DNA of 38,086 nucleotides from an uncultured Paludibacter sp. (GCA_900498215.1 LR026962.1:2688521-2726606), one strand, 5' to 3'; shown: positions 8,601-17,082, counted from the stretch's first letter. The notes: generated from the sequence alone by a model not told the origin. Numbers and translations: made by a program.

Positions 8601-8926
8601 TTACGCCTTCGTTGGAAGAAATGTGCAACGTTGCTTCCGAAATGGAAAAAGCAGGATTAAAAGTGCCTTTGCTGATAGGCGGAGCCACGACTTCTAAAAT
8701 CCACACGGCAGTGAAAATTGCCCCCAATTACAGCAATCCTGTAATTTACGTAAAAGATGCGTCTGTAAATACTTCGGTAGTTGCCAATTTGATGAATGCC
8801 AAAACAAAAATGGATTATGTTTCCGAAATTCAGAATGAATATCAGCAAATCAGAGAAAGACAAGCCCCGAAAAAGGAACTTTTGACTTTAGATGAAGCAA
8901 AAAGAAGGAAACCGAAGTTGTTTTAG
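5633..8926 (+). CDS. metH: Cobalamin-dependent methionine synthase with an in-frame DUF559 insertion
   Basis: This enzyme methylates homocysteine with 5-methyltetrahydrofolate through methylcobalamin. The homocysteine module (about 1-335) has the zinc ligands C242 (GLNCSFG) and C305/C306 (GGCCGTSP). The folate module runs about 537-800 ([40 protein letters not shown]). The cap (about 840-925) and cobalamin domain follow, with DVHDIGKN carrying the axial H942 (H759 in E. coli). The protein stops at residue 1097 where the SAM/flavodoxin reactivation domain would begin. Between the first two modules are about 160-190 extra residues holding a DUF559 nuclease-like domain between palindromic arms (residues 367-528). 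The frame is open throughout and all metH motifs are intact, so the enzyme is probably functional with the insert in its linker. The 3' end is convergent with the next gene, 5 bases away. Confidence 0.95.
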   Translation: MSLRTELEKRILVLDGAMGTMIQRHKLTEKDYRGKRFADVKIPQKGNNDLLVLTHPTIIYDIHFQYLASGADIVETNTFNAQRISMEDYGMGNLVREINLAAAKLARKAADEFTSKNPNKPRFVAGSVGPTNKTASMSPDVNNPAYRAVTFDDLVTAYKEQISALIEGGVDAILIETIFDTLNAKAAIFAAEEVMKECGKCVELMLSATVADISGRTLSGQTIGAFLTSVSHANLLSVGLNCSFGAKDLKSYLQEISLRSSIYVSAHPNAGLPNQFGEYDETPEKMALQIKEYIDEGLVNIIGGCCGTSPAHIAEYQKLIEGAKIRMPKSEDKNLHLSGLEEIVILSPSVECYKIIANNKDVSKLQGKTSPLIPLLEERETSKWFYGKEHANFTTDAKSWHLLINVAKEMRFNSTEAEEKMWESLRNGKTGYKIRRQHIINGYIVDFYCVEKKAIIEIDGGIHLTSKQKEHDKLRTDILISNGYNIARYTNDEVIKNTFGVAQNVKKFLNSISISPLSSRRGVGGEVLTPQEEQRSLFLNIGERCNVAGSRAFLRLINEKKYEEALTIARKQVEDGAQVIDINMDDAMLDAKQEMITFLNYVASEPEIAKVPIMIDSSKWEVIEAGLKCVQGKCIVNSISLKEGEDDFIEKAKKIRAYGAATVVMAFDEKGQADSLERKTEICGRAYKLLTEKADFPPQDIIFDPNVLAIATGIEEHNNYGVDFINATRWIKENLPYAKVSGGVSNLSFSFRGNNPVREAIHSVFLYYAIQAGMDMGIVNAGMLQIYEEIPKDLLERVEDVVLNRRTDATERMIEFAEKIKNEESQEKTEQKDVWRSETLEKRLEYALIKGISDHLEEDLAEALTKYSSAIEIIEKPLMNGMNIVGELFGEGKMFLPQVVKTARTMKKAVSILQPEIEKTKVAGQSSSAGKFLIATVKGDVHDIGKNIVAVVLGCNNYEVIDLGVMTPTEKIIQTAIEEKVDIIGLSGLITPSLEEMCNVASEMEKAGLKVPLLIGGATTSKIHTAVKIAPNYSNPVIYVKDASVNTSVVANLMNAKTKMDYVSEIQNEYQQIRERQAPKKELLTLDEAKRRKPKLF
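6731..6770. repeat. Left palindromic arm of the metH insert
   Basis: GGTAAAACCTCACCC, a short variable stretch, then a hairpin CCCTCTCCT-TG-AGGAGAGGG (6751-6770). It is translated as residues 367-380 of MetH ([14 protein letters not shown]). Confidence 0.85.
7179..7218. repeat. Right palindromic arm of the metH insert
   Basis: Hairpin CCCTCTCCT-CA-AGGAGAGGG (7179-7198) followed by GTAGGGGGTGAGGTTTTAAC, the reverse complement of the left arm with five differences. It is translated as part of residues 516-529 ([14 protein letters not shown]). Confidence 0.85.
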
Positions 8927-8931
8927 TTTTT

Positions 8932-9711
8932 TTATTTTATCGGCAAAATTTTCCGCATTGTATCTACGAAAATAGCAGCCATGCGTTGTTGAATAAAGCT
9001 GTCATTACCACGTATGGGATGCCATCCGTAAGTTACGCCGTCAGTTTGCTGCGTGTCGCCAACGCCGTAAATCAAACTGTATTGCTTTTTAGTAACAGGA
9101 TGAAGGGCGTTTTTTGAAAAGCCGATGTATTTATCAAATTCTATCAAAGGAAAGCCCCATTTTTCTGCTAATTTACGAATGGAAGTATTGTAAGTAACGC
9201 GTGCGTCGTGCCAATGCGTAGAAAACACAATTACGGCAGGTTTTCCGTAAGGAGATTTATAATAAATGGAAGTGGAATCAAATTTCAGGTTATAGCATTC
9301 TGTAATATATCTTTTTATCACATAATCATACGCCGCAGCGTAGTTGGAGCGGTCAAAAGGAATTTTATAATCCGTATAATTCTCCTTTAGTTGTGTTGTG
9401 TCGTATACATCTTTATCGTGCACTTGCATAATAACAAAAGCGTCTGTTTTTTCCAATTCTTTTTTTGAATAGAGCGTTCCGGCAGCCATTCTGTTTGCAG
9501 CATCGGCAATGGCTTCGCCTCCAATAGCTCTATTTATAGGAGTTGCATTTAAAGCTTTACAACCCAATTCGAACCAACCGTTTTCGGGCGATGCAAAAGA
9601 TGCTCCTGTAAGTAAAATGGTGTATGCTGCAGAACTTGGTTTTTCTTTATTTTGAGCAAAAGTTCCACTGCAAAAAAATAAAAAGATGTAAAATAAAAAA
9701 AGTTTTTTCAT
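8932..9711 (-). CDS. Secreted SGNH-hydrolase-like protein (resembles DUF5040)
   Basis: A 259-residue exported protein. The signal peptide is KKLFLFYIFLFFCSGTFAQ with a likely cut after residue 20. The mature part looks like an SGNH/GDSL hydrolase: GASFASPENGW (S38) in place of GDS, NRAIGG at 60-65 as the block II glycine, and D224...H231 in DGVTYGWHPI as the Asp/His pair. It resembles a Bacteroidales family I recall as DUF5040, of unknown substrate. It may be an esterase acting on envelope glycans or lipids, but that is only inference. It follows the chromate-transporter pair by about 20 bases and is convergent with metH. Confidence 0.65.
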   Translation of the reverse strand: MKKLFLFYIFLFFCSGTFAQNKEKPSSAAYTILLTGASFASPENGWFELGCKALNATPINRAIGGEAIADAANRMAAGTLYSKKELEKTDAFVIMQVHDKDVYDTTQLKENYTDYKIPFDRSNYAAAYDYVIKRYITECYNLKFDSTSIYYKSPYGKPAVIVFSTHWHDARVTYNTSIRKLAEKWGFPLIEFDKYIGFSKNALHPVTKKQYSLIYGVGDTQQTDGVTYGWHPIRGNDSFIQQRMAAIFVDTMRKILPIK

Positions 9712-9731
9712 ACTAAATCAATTAAAAAAAA

Positions 9732-10256
9732 TCAATATAAAATAAATCCTGCTACACCTGCGATTATTATAAGTAGAATAGGATGAAGCTTGAACTTAAA
9801 AGATAAAAGAAAAGCTGCGAGAAATATAATAACGCTCTTATAATCAATAAAATTTTCACTGTTCATCAAAAGTAATGCGGCAGCAGCGATTAATCCCACC
9901 ACAACAGGACGAAGCCCCAGAAAAGCATATTCCATATATTTATTTCCTTGCAGTGCAAAAAAGAATTTTACTAATGCAATCATAATAATGAATGAAGGTA
10001 AAACAATTGCTACTGTAGCAACAACGGAACCCCAAATGCTTCCGGATGCGGTATAACCTACGTATGTGGCGCTGTTTATTCCGATAGGTCCGGGCGTCAT
10101 TTGCGAAATAGCAATAATATCTGTAAATTCTTTTTGTGTCATCCAGTGATGCACCTCTATTTCGTGTTGTATAAGGGATAAAATAGCGTATCCGCCTCCA
10201 AAACCAAACAATCCGATTTTGAAAAACGATATAAATAGTTGTAGATAAACTTCCAT
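9732..10256 (-). CDS. Chromate transporter family protein, half-size (second of pair)
   Basis: A single-domain CHR protein of 174 residues and about five to six hydrophobic segments. FGFGGGYAILSLIQHE near residue 17 and ISQMTPGPIGINSATYVGY near 50 are the CHR family signatures. It lies 9 bases after the other half-size CHR gene, and such paired short proteins are thought to form a heterodimer equal to one full-length ChrA. Although the family name comes from chromate efflux, the true substrate of paired short CHR proteins in anaerobes is not established. The motif differences between the two halves (TPGP here, APGV in the partner) support non-identical halves. Confidence 0.85.
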   Translation of the reverse strand: MEVYLQLFISFFKIGLFGFGGGYAILSLIQHEIEVHHWMTQKEFTDIIAISQMTPGPIGINSATYVGYTASGSIWGSVVATVAIVLPSFIIMIALVKFFFALQGNKYMEYAFLGLRPVVVGLIAAAALLLMNSENFIDYKSVIIFLAAFLLSFKFKLHPILLIIIAGVAGFILY

Positions 10257-10265
10257 TGAATATAT

Positions 10266-10811
10266 TTATAATTTTTTTTCTGCAGAGTAGATCCCGTATA
10301 ACATTCCACCAACTATTGCAATAGCAACAATTACCACCGGAGAAACATTCAATCCCCAAATAAGCAATGCTGCCGCCACGGGAATAATCAACGTTTTCCA
10401 AGTAATTTTAGCGGATTTTGACATTTTCCAAAGCGGAGCCGCGATTAATGCTACTACTGCGGGACGAATTCCCTTGAAAATTTTTTCAACGACAGGATTG
10501 TCCTTAAAATTAGTGAATAACATTGCTATGAGTAAAATAATGATAAAAGAAGGCAAAGCGCTTCCCAGTGTAGTAACAATGCTGCCTTTAATTCCGCGTA
10601 ATTTATAACCGATAAAAATGGATGTGTTAATAGCAATAACACCCGGCGCTGATTGTGCCATTGCCAGCATATCAATAAATTCCTTTTCGTCCATCCATTT
10701 TCTGTTGTCCACTACTTCTTTTTGTATCAGCGGAATCATTGCATAACCGCCACCAATAGTAAAACTCCCGATTTTAACGAAAGTAGTAAAAAGCTGCCAA
10801 TATATATTCAT
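10266..10811 (-). CDS. Chromate transporter family protein, half-size (first of pair)
   Basis: The upstream member of the pair, 181 residues. It carries FTIGGGYAMIPLIQKE at about 17-32, the KEFIDMLAMAQSAPGVIAIN segment and several membrane helices, ending in a short charged tail. Spacing of 9 bases to its partner and 46 bases from queG suggests a queG-chr-chr-SGNH transcript, though no functional link with queG is known to me. Confidence 0.85.
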   Translation of the reverse strand: MNIYWQLFTTFVKIGSFTIGGGYAMIPLIQKEVVDNRKWMDEKEFIDMLAMAQSAPGVIAINTSIFIGYKLRGIKGSIVTTLGSALPSFIIILLIAMLFTNFKDNPVVEKIFKGIRPAVVALIAAPLWKMSKSAKITWKTLIIPVAAALLIWGLNVSPVVIVAIAIVGGMLYGIYSAEKKL

Positions 10812-10857
10812 AGTCTGAGTTTTTCTGATTTCACATTTTTTCCTCTATCTTCCTCTC

Positions 10858-11802
10858 TTAATTTTTCTCCGTTACAAATTTAATATTTTGTTTCAGTTTT
10901 TGAAATCCGGCTCTTTTTATCGCTGAGTTTGTGAAGATTTGATTGAATTTTTCTTCCGATAAGCTTTTCCAATCTTTTTCTGTCCAATGAATTGTTTCAG
11001 GCGCGGTTTCCAACCCGTTATTTTGATGCGGTTTGTTGCGTGACTTATTCCAGGGACAAACATCATTGCAAATATCACAACCAAAAGCGTAACCTGAAAG
11101 TTTACTCCTTATTTCAATATCCACCTCTTTTTTATTTTCGATGGTTTGATATGAAATGCAGCGGCGAGCGTTTAACCCGTTTTTTTCAGTCAGTGCATTT
11201 GTGGGACAAGCGTCCAAACATTTTCTACACGTTCCACAACGGTTTTTTATTGGAGAATCATATTCAAGTTCTTCATTAATAAACAATTCACCCAGGAAAA
11301 AATGCGAACCAAAATCGGGATGTATCAGCATTTTATTTCGTCCAATCCATCCCAAACCGGCTTTTTCTCCCCAACGCCTTTCTAAAACCGGAGCTGAATC
11401 AACAAATAAATGTTGCTGTTTTGAATTAAAACAATTTTCTCCAAAATTTTCAATTATTTTGTTTTCGAGTTCTCGTAATTTTTCTTTAATTACAGTATGA
11501 TAATCGGTTTTACTGTAAGCGTATTTTGCAATTTTAGGTTGATGAATATTTTGAATCTCAGCCGGATAATAATTCAACATTACTACCACGATAGATTTAC
11601 ATTCTTCTACCATTATTTGCGGATTAAAACGTTTCTCCAAGTTTCGTTCCAAATAGCTCATTTCTGCTTGAAAGCCGTTTTTTAACCAAGAATTAAAAAA
11701 TAATAGATCTTCTTCCAAAAACTCCGCTTTTGCTACTCCGCAAGCGTCAAAACCAATTTCTAAAGCTTGTTTTTTTATGAAATCCGTTAATACCTTTTTC
11801 AA
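10858..11802 (-). CDS. queG: Epoxyqueuosine reductase
   Basis: QueG carries out the last step of queuosine formation in tRNA, reducing epoxyqueuosine with cobalamin and two [4Fe-4S] clusters. The 314-residue length fits. The conserved VDSAPVLER with the proposed proton donor D135 and GLGWIGRNKMLIHP are present. The ferredoxin-like part has CGTCRKCLDACP (C189, C192, C195, C199) and CDICNDVCPWN (C242, C245, C249), enough for both clusters. It lacks the C-terminal HEAT-repeat extension of some QueG proteins. The start codon lies 13 bases downstream of the lipoprotein stop, so the two are probably cotranscribed. Confidence 0.95.
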   Translation of the reverse strand: MKKVLTDFIKKQALEIGFDACGVAKAEFLEEDLLFFNSWLKNGFQAEMSYLERNLEKRFNPQIMVEECKSIVVVMLNYYPAEIQNIHQPKIAKYAYSKTDYHTVIKEKLRELENKIIENFGENCFNSKQQHLFVDSAPVLERRWGEKAGLGWIGRNKMLIHPDFGSHFFLGELFINEELEYDSPIKNRCGTCRKCLDACPTNALTEKNGLNARRCISYQTIENKKEVDIEIRSKLSGYAFGCDICNDVCPWNKSRNKPHQNNGLETAPETIHWTEKDWKSLSEEKFNQIFTNSAIKRAGFQKLKQNIKFVTEKN

Positions 11803-11815
11803 ATTCCCCGCGAAA

Positions 11816-12952
11816 TTATATTACACGTTTAATATCCTTTTTCAACAAATTAAAATCAGTATATCTACCTACTATATTTCCTGTTTTATCAATTAAGAAA
11901 ATTGTCGGGATATTCTGTACATTGTAAATACTAACATATTTTGATGACGGACCATTTTCATCGCGAACACAAATCCAAGGGAGATTCGTTATTGCGCGCT
12001 CCCAAAGCATTTTATTTTGGTCGAGTGAAACTTGATAAATTTGCAATCCTTTCCCTGAATAAGTATTATAAATGTCGCGCAATTCAAAGGTGTATTCAAT
12101 GTTATTTTCCATTTCTGCAGCAGAAAAATCCAACACAATAGTTTTTCCTCTTAAAGATGAAAGTTTATGTGAAACTCCTTTTGCGTCATTTAATTCAATT
12201 TCGGGAAAACTTATGCCTGATGTATTCTGTAATTGTGTTAAAAGTTGCTGTTGTTCCTGGGCTTTATCTTGTTTCAAAGCATCTATAACCAAATTATGAA
12301 GATTTTTAGAGCGATCATAATCAGGCATATATGTGTCAAAAGAAGTGGCTACTGCCGAAAAATAAGTACGGTCTTTTTTGTCGTAAGGAGATATGATGTA
12401 CAAACCGTTTACTTGCTGATAAAGAGCAAAATACGCAGCTATGGAACGCGGATTTTTTAAAATTAAAGCCATAACCGTTTTTTTGTGATTTTCTACATTT
12501 ACGGAAAACGAATCCAGCATTTGTTTTTGTTTTGCTTGATCTTTTTCTGCGCCAATCAGCAAAGCTGCGTTTTGCAATTTCAATACCGATTTTCTTAGCT
12601 TTTGAATATCGGAAGAAGGAATGGAATTGACAATTTCGGCGTCAATTAATTTGTCGGCATCGGCTGTGACAGATATTGTTTCAGAGGAATCTACGCCAAG
12701 TACAATTTTCTGATTTCCAATGCGTAATGTATATAAATCAGGATAGGCAGGATGAATGGATTTGAATTTGAAATTTCCGTTTTGATTTAGTTTAACGGAA
12801 TCAATCAAACTGTCTTTTACCAAACTGTTGTGCTCAAAATAAAGCGTTTGATTATCGGCATTGGAAATAGTTCCGGTTACGGTAAATTTATTGGAATTAT
12901 TGCACGCAATAAATGCAAAAGCAAAACAAATGGAAAGTAGTTTTTTTAACAT
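11816..12952 (-). CDS. Lipoprotein with DUF4369-like and thioredoxin-like domains, no CxxC
   Basis: A 378-residue envelope protein. The signal sequence ends in FIAC with the lipid-bearing C17. Residues about 22-105 (FTVTGTISNADNQTLYFE...SVKLNQNGNFKF) look like DUF4369, a beta domain common before TlpA-like thioredoxins in Bacteroidetes. Residues about 240-378 have the AhpC/TSA-TlpA fold: FPEIELNDAKG, LSSLRGKTIVLDFSAAE, and the cis-proline in NIPTIFLIDKTGNIVGRY. At 275-284, where family members have WCxxC, the sequence is DFSAAEMENN, with no cysteine. It thus cannot do classical disulfide exchange and may be a binding or folding module. Upstream spacing of 75 bases holds a repeat hairpin. Confidence 0.8.
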   Translation of the reverse strand: MLKKLLSICFAFAFIACNNSNKFTVTGTISNADNQTLYFEHNSLVKDSLIDSVKLNQNGNFKFKSIHPAYPDLYTLRIGNQKIVLGVDSSETISVTADADKLIDAEIVNSIPSSDIQKLRKSVLKLQNAALLIGAEKDQAKQKQMLDSFSVNVENHKKTVMALILKNPRSIAAYFALYQQVNGLYIISPYDKKDRTYFSAVATSFDTYMPDYDRSKNLHNLVIDALKQDKAQEQQQLLTQLQNTSGISFPEIELNDAKGVSHKLSSLRGKTIVLDFSAAEMENNIEYTFELRDIYNTYSGKGLQIYQVSLDQNKMLWERAITNLPWICVRDENGPSSKYVSIYNVQNIPTIFLIDKTGNIVGRYTDFNLLKKDIKRVI

Positions 12953-13009
12953 AAAATTTTCATTAAAAGTCTATCGTCAATAGTATCAGCTTAAAGTTGT
13001 TTGAAATCT

Positions 13010-13036
13010 GTCATCTGATGTCTGAAATCAGATGAC
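13010..13036. repeat. Inverted repeat GTCATCTGA...TCAGATGAC
   Basis: A perfect 9-bp stem with a 9-base loop (TGTCTGAAA). It overlaps the stop codon of the DJ-1-family gene (13028-13030). Its words (TCTGATGTCTGA) recur at 19086-19115. There is no strong T-run after it on either strand, so a terminator role is weak. Confidence 0.7.
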
Positions 13037-13576
13037 AAAACACATACCGTTCGCTACATTGTCTGCAACGGTTTTTCCTTTTATGGTTTCTACAATTTTT
13101 AATGCAAAAGCAATAGCAACACCGGGACCTTTGGCTGTAATTATATTTTCGGATTTTACCACTGTTTTATCCGAAATTTTTGCACCAATTAAATTCTTCT
13201 CAAAACCGGGATACGAAATAGCTTCTTTTCCTTCTAAAATTCCCAATTTCCCTAAAAGCGAAGGAGCAGCGCAAATAGCAGCCACTTCTTTTCCGGCGTC
13301 GTATTGTTTTTTCACTAATTTATTAAGCCCTTCGTGCGCCATTAAATTAGCTGTGCCGGGTATTCCTCCCGGGAGAATCAAATAATCATCGCCTGAAACA
13401 TTTATTTCAGTAAATAATTTGTCTGCCATTACAGGAATATTGTGTGCTCCTGTTACCACTTTATTGTTTGAAATAGAAACAGTTACAACCTTTATTTCTG
13501 CGCGACGTAAAACGTCCATAGGTGTGATGGCTTCAATTTCTTCAAAGCCATCGGCAAGAAAAATGTAAGCTTTCAT
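13028..13576 (-). CDS. DJ-1/PfpI family protein (YajL-like)
   Basis: A cytosolic 182-residue protein of the DJ-1/ThiJ family. The expected nucleophile C102 sits in the elbow AAICAAPSLLGKLGIL, and the acidic partner lies in the DGFEEIEAITPMDVLRRA segment (residues 9-26). GGIPGTANL (70-78) and the C-terminal ITAKGPGVAIAFALKIVE are typical of the YajL/DJ-1 subgroup. Proposed roles for the family (deglycase, chaperone, redox sensor) are disputed, so no specific reaction is given. It follows the barrel protein gene by 2 bases and ends the pdxJ-led run. Confidence 0.9.
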   Translation of the reverse strand: MKAYIFLADGFEEIEAITPMDVLRRAEIKVVTVSISNNKVVTGAHNIPVMADKLFTEINVSGDDYLILPGGIPGTANLMAHEGLNKLVKKQYDAGKEVAAICAAPSLLGKLGILEGKEAISYPGFEKNLIGAKISDKTVVKSENIITAKGPGVAIAFALKIVETIKGKTVADNVANGMCFVI

Positions 13577-13578
13577 AA

Positions 13579-14310
13579 TTAGTAAAATAAAAATGTGAAA
13601 CCAATTCCTGCTAAATAATTATCTATATTTATTTTTTTAGAAGTAATTAATCGATTTCCTGTTGAATAAACTAAAGGTTTTGAATGTAATTTATAAAGAT
13701 ATCCTCCATACACATTAAAGGTGATATTGCCGTTAACAGTTTTATCATATAATCTAAAAGCTAAATCAGCCCCTAAAAAACCAGTAAATTGATGAAAACT
13801 GATATTCAAATCTTTGTTAGATAAATAATCATTTAATGTCACTTTTTCCTTATTTTGATAATTTTGCAGATGTAGTCTGTTCCATTTTATATTAGCTTTT
13901 GGCGTGAAAATGATATAGCGACTCTTAATTAACTGATACCCTATATTTAAACCAATATTTTGAGTATTATATTCATAAAATAAAGAATCTGCTGTATAAT
14001 TATCTAATTCTTTTGAATTACGAAATCCAAATCCAAAATTTATACCGGTATAAAGTGCATTAAAAAACGTAATACCCAATTCATTACTGAATGGTATATA
14101 ATAGTAATCCAGAAACTTAACGTTCTTTTCACCCAACTCACTAAATTGATTAAAATCCCATTTTGATACATCCGCAAGAAAAAAACTGTATGAAAATTGC
14201 GGAGAATAATACTTAGATGGTAAATTTAATTTTATAATATCTTTAAAACCACCAGCAGTTACCGAAATAAAAATAAATAAAAAAGAAAGTAAAAGTAAAC
14301 TTTTTTTCAT
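13579..14310 (-). CDS. Probable outer-membrane beta-barrel protein
   Basis: No named family recognised. The 243-residue protein begins with a signal peptide (KKSLLLLSFLFIFISVTAG). The rest is rich in Tyr, Phe, Asn and Leu with alternating polar and apolar residues in short strands (YYSPQFSYSFFLADV, TGINFGFGFRN, IGLNIGYQLIKSRY) and ends in a strand finishing with aromatic residues (GIGFTFLFY), the usual signal for outer-membrane barrel insertion. It lies 2 bases after tonB and 2 bases before the DJ-1 gene, so it is in the same transcript as the energy-transducing complex. No plug or TonB box is seen. It may be an 8- to 10-stranded barrel. Confidence 0.7.
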   Translation of the reverse strand: MKKSLLLLSFLFIFISVTAGGFKDIIKLNLPSKYYSPQFSYSFFLADVSKWDFNQFSELGEKNVKFLDYYYIPFSNELGITFFNALYTGINFGFGFRNSKELDNYTADSLFYEYNTQNIGLNIGYQLIKSRYIIFTPKANIKWNRLHLQNYQNKEKVTLNDYLSNKDLNISFHQFTGFLGADLAFRLYDKTVNGNITFNVYGGYLYKLHSKPLVYSTGNRLITSKKINIDNYLAGIGFTFLFY

Positions 14311-14312
14311 TT

Positions 14313-15083
14313 TTAATTCAATCTATAAAAATAAGTAATCGTACCGACAACCACACCGCTTCCGCCGCTAAATTTGGTTTGACGAGCGGCAGTAATTGCT
14401 CCGCTGCGTGTTTCGGCATCAGAAATAGTGGTAGGTGAAACTACCGTTGCTGAGGTTACGTTTCCGCTTTTATCCACTCGAATACTGACGGTAATTTTTC
14501 CTTCTTCGTTGCTCGAGTATGAAGGACGCACTAACGAACCAATCAAATCTCGTCCGTTAAGAGACCATGAATTTCCTCCTGAAGTTCCTTTTCCTGCGGG
14601 ATTTCCTTGTCGCGTATCGCCTCGTGTATTTCCGCTTCCGCTGCCACCGCTATTGCCAAATAATCCCGACATAGTGTTATTGGCTCTGTCAATGGCTTCT
14701 TGTTCGCGTCGTTGCTGTTCTGCAATACGACGTTGTTCCGCTTCGCGTTGCAGAGCTAATTCCTGTGCTTTTATATCCGTTTTATTTTTATTCTCAGCTA
14801 CTTTTACGGGCGAAACGCTTTTTTGGGTCATAATATCTTGTTCCGAAGGAAGTTTTTGTGCTGTAGTAGGAGTTTGTGCTGTTGCGGGAGGAGCATACAC
14901 ATCCTGAACAGACATATCGTTTCCGCCACCGTCAAAAGCATCGCCAAAACTCACCATTACTCCTTCATCCAAAATATTATCGGTATAAAAAGCCGGCATA
15001 TATATAAACCAAAGAATAAGGAACAACGCAATACAGCCAATAATTGAACCGGTCAGAGCATATATTTTTTCACGAGTCAGCAT
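14313..15083 (-). CDS. TonB/TolA-like energy transducer
   Basis: A 256-residue inner-membrane-anchored periplasm-spanning protein that would pass proton-motive energy from ExbB-ExbD to the outer membrane. One membrane helix at about 9-29, a Pro/Thr/Ala stretch (65-85), a charged helical stretch (about 105-140, REAEQRRIAEQQRREQE) of the kind seen in TolA, a Gly/Ser linker, and a C-terminal domain (about 175-256) with the TonB pattern GKITVSIRVDKSGNVTSATV. The mixed TonB and TolA traits leave the exact partner open. It is 3 bases downstream of exbD. Confidence 0.85.
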   Translation of the reverse strand: MLTREKIYALTGSIIGCIALFLILWFIYMPAFYTDNILDEGVMVSFGDAFDGGGNDMSVQDVYAPPATAQTPTTAQKLPSEQDIMTQKSVSPVKVAENKNKTDIKAQELALQREAEQRRIAEQQRREQEAIDRANNTMSGLFGNSGGSGSGNTRGDTRQGNPAGKGTSGGNSWSLNGRDLIGSLVRPSYSSNEEGKITVSIRVDKSGNVTSATVVSPTTISDAETRSGAITAARQTKFSGGSGVVVGTITYFYRLN

Positions 15084-15086
15084 TTT

Positions 15087-15518
15087 TTATTCGGTCTTTT
15101 TTGCAGGGAGAGGTTTTGTTGCAATTACCAGTTTTAGTTTATTTTTGTTTGCAATATCCAATACGCGTACCACTTCTTTATAAGGAATATCCTGATCGGC
15201 ATATAAAGCTAAATATGTATTGGCAGTGTCTTTGGAAATGATTTGCATTATTTGCGGTTCCAACAAATCAGCTGCAACCGGCTGTGCATTTTTATTATCG
15301 GTTGACAAAAAATAAGTACCGTTTTTGTCTATTGAAACTCTTGCCACCACTTGTTTCGTGGATGTTTTTGCACTACTTTCCGGCAAATTTACCTGAATAT
15401 CATTTGGCGTGGTCATAGTGGATGAAATTACAAAGAACAACAATAACAGAAAAATAATATCCGTCATTGATGCCATTGAAAAAGCTGCATCCGCTCTATT
15501 TCTTCTTTTTAAAGCCAT
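15087..15518 (-). CDS. exbD: ExbD/TolR biopolymer transport protein
   Basis: A 143-residue ExbD-family protein with one N-terminal membrane helix (about 19-36, DIIFLLLLFFVISS) that carries the conserved proton-path aspartate D20. The periplasmic part includes VNLPESSAK and SIDKNGTYFL, typical of the family. It follows exbB by 78 bases and precedes tonB by 3 bases, so the three proteins form one energy-transducing unit. ExbD and TolR cannot be separated by sequence alone here. Confidence 0.93.
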   Translation of the reverse strand: MALKRRNRADAAFSMASMTDIIFLLLLFFVISSTMTTPNDIQVNLPESSAKTSTKQVVARVSIDKNGTYFLSTDNKNAQPVAADLLEPQIMQIISKDTANTYLALYADQDIPYKEVVRVLDIANKNKLKLVIATKPLPAKKTE

Positions 15519-15596
15519 AATTTGTTTGGTTGATTTGTTAAATAGTTAATTTGTTGTTTAGTCTTTTTGTGTTGACTTCCGACTATAAACTATCGA

Positions 15597-16304
15597 CTAT
15601 TTAGACGGTTCATTCAAGAAATCCATAAACTCTAATGTACGTGTTTCCAATGTGCGCACTACAGAATCTATTCTTGATATCAAGTAATTATAAGCAAAAT
15701 AAGCCAAAATACCTACAATTAACCCGCCTACGGTAGTTACCATTGCTTGATACATCCCTTCAGATAAATCTTTTAATTGAACCACTCCTGTTGGATTTTG
15801 AGTCATAGTGTAAAAAGTTAACACCATCCCTGTAACTGTTCCTAAAAACCCAAGCATAGGAGCGCCTCCCGCAATAGTAGCTAAGAATACCAATCCTTTT
15901 TCCAGTTTGGCAATTTCCAAATTTCCTACATTTTCCACAGCCACTAAAACATCATTCAGCGGACGTCCCAATCTGGTAATTCCTTTTTCTACCATACGTG
16001 AAGCCGGTGAATTTACGTCGCGGCAAAGTTTCAATGCGGAATCAATTTTTCCATCGTGAATATAATCTTTTACGCGGTTCATAAATGTTTTGTCTTCTTG
16101 CGATGCTTTTTTAATGGTAATCAATCGTTCAATAAAAAAGTAAATAGCAATAGCAAACATCAATGCCAGTAAAATCATAATTGGTCCGCCATACACAGCC
16201 ATCGACCATAAATTCATTTCTTTTGGAGCTTCCACTGCAGGTGCGGTATTGGTATAAGTCATTGTGGTATCTGCCACAGTTTGTAATAAAACGAATAGAT
16301 TCAT
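15597..16304 (-). CDS. exbB: ExbB/TolQ/MotA-family proton channel protein
   Basis: A 235-residue inner-membrane protein. Three membrane helices are visible: about 38-60 (GGPIMILLALMFAIAIYFF), about 135-160 (LATIAGGAPMLGFLGTVTGMVLTFY, containing the conserved GxxGTVxGM) and about 188-212 (TTVGGLIVGILAYFAYNYL). The large cytosolic loop lies between the first two. It begins 64 bases after pdxJ and leads the exbB-exbD-tonB set. The N-terminal 30 residues are extra and hydrophilic, possibly an extended periplasmic start. Confidence 0.93.
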   Translation of the reverse strand: MNLFVLLQTVADTTMTYTNTAPAVEAPKEMNLWSMAVYGGPIMILLALMFAIAIYFFIERLITIKKASQEDKTFMNRVKDYIHDGKIDSALKLCRDVNSPASRMVEKGITRLGRPLNDVLVAVENVGNLEIAKLEKGLVFLATIAGGAPMLGFLGTVTGMVLTFYTMTQNPTGVVQLKDLSEGMYQAMVTTVGGLIVGILAYFAYNYLISRIDSVVRTLETRTLEFMDFLNEPSK

Positions 16305-16368
16305 TATTTTAGAAGTTTATAATTAGTTATTTGTTGAATTTTCAAGATCCGTATTTTTTAACGTGTAA

Positions 16369-17082
16369 TTATTTTAACGCTTCTTTGTAACGTTTTATTG
16401 TTTCCTCCAGTCCTAAATACAATGCATCGCAAATAAGAGCGTGCCCAATGGAGACTTCTTCAAGCCAAGGAATATTTTGATGTAAATATGCCAAATTCTC
16501 CAAACTTAAATCGTGTCCGGCGTTTAATCCTAAACCCAATTTTTTCGCTAACCTTGCTGCGTCTACAAAAGGTGCAACTGCTTTTTCTCTGTCTTTTGGA
16601 TAATTTGTGGCATAAGGTTCGGTGTAAAGTTCTATACGGTCTGTGCCAATTTTTGCGGCGTATTCAATATTCTCTAAATTGGTATCAACAAAAATGGAAA
16701 CACGTATACCTGCTTGCTGAAAATTTTCAATAATTTCACGTAAAAATTCCTGATTCTTTTTTGTATCCCAACCGGCGCTGGACGTAATAGCATCAGGCGG
16801 ATCGGGAACAAGAGTAACTTGAGCGGGTTTTATTGTTTTCACCAATTTTAAAAATTCCGGCGAAGGATATCCTTCTATATTGAACTCGGTACTCAAAACG
16901 GGTTTTAATGCCAATACGTCAGCGTAGCGGATGTGTCTTTCATCGGGGCGGGGATGAACCGTAATTCCATCGGCGCCGAATTTTTCACAATCTAAAGCTA
17001 CTTTCAGCACATCGGGCACATTTCCTCCGCGGGCATTTCTCAACGTGGCTATTTTATTTATATTTACACTTAAAGTTGTCAT
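16369..17082 (-). CDS. pdxJ: Pyridoxine 5'-phosphate synthase
   Basis: PdxJ joins 1-deoxy-xylulose 5-phosphate with 3-amino-1-hydroxyacetone phosphate in the DXP-dependent vitamin B6 pathway. The 237-residue TIM barrel is complete: [16 protein letters not shown] at the start, [76 protein letters not shown] and [20 protein letters not shown]. The neighbouring divergent nadK and the downstream exbB-exbD-tonB match an arrangement common in Bacteroidales. Confidence 0.97.
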   Translation of the reverse strand: MTTLSVNINKIATLRNARGGNVPDVLKVALDCEKFGADGITVHPRPDERHIRYADVLALKPVLSTEFNIEGYPSPEFLKLVKTIKPAQVTLVPDPPDAITSSAGWDTKKNQEFLREIIENFQQAGIRVSIFVDTNLENIEYAAKIGTDRIELYTEPYATNYPKDREKAVAPFVDAARLAKKLGLGLNAGHDLSLENLAYLHQNIPWLEEVSIGHALICDALYLGLEETIKRYKEALK

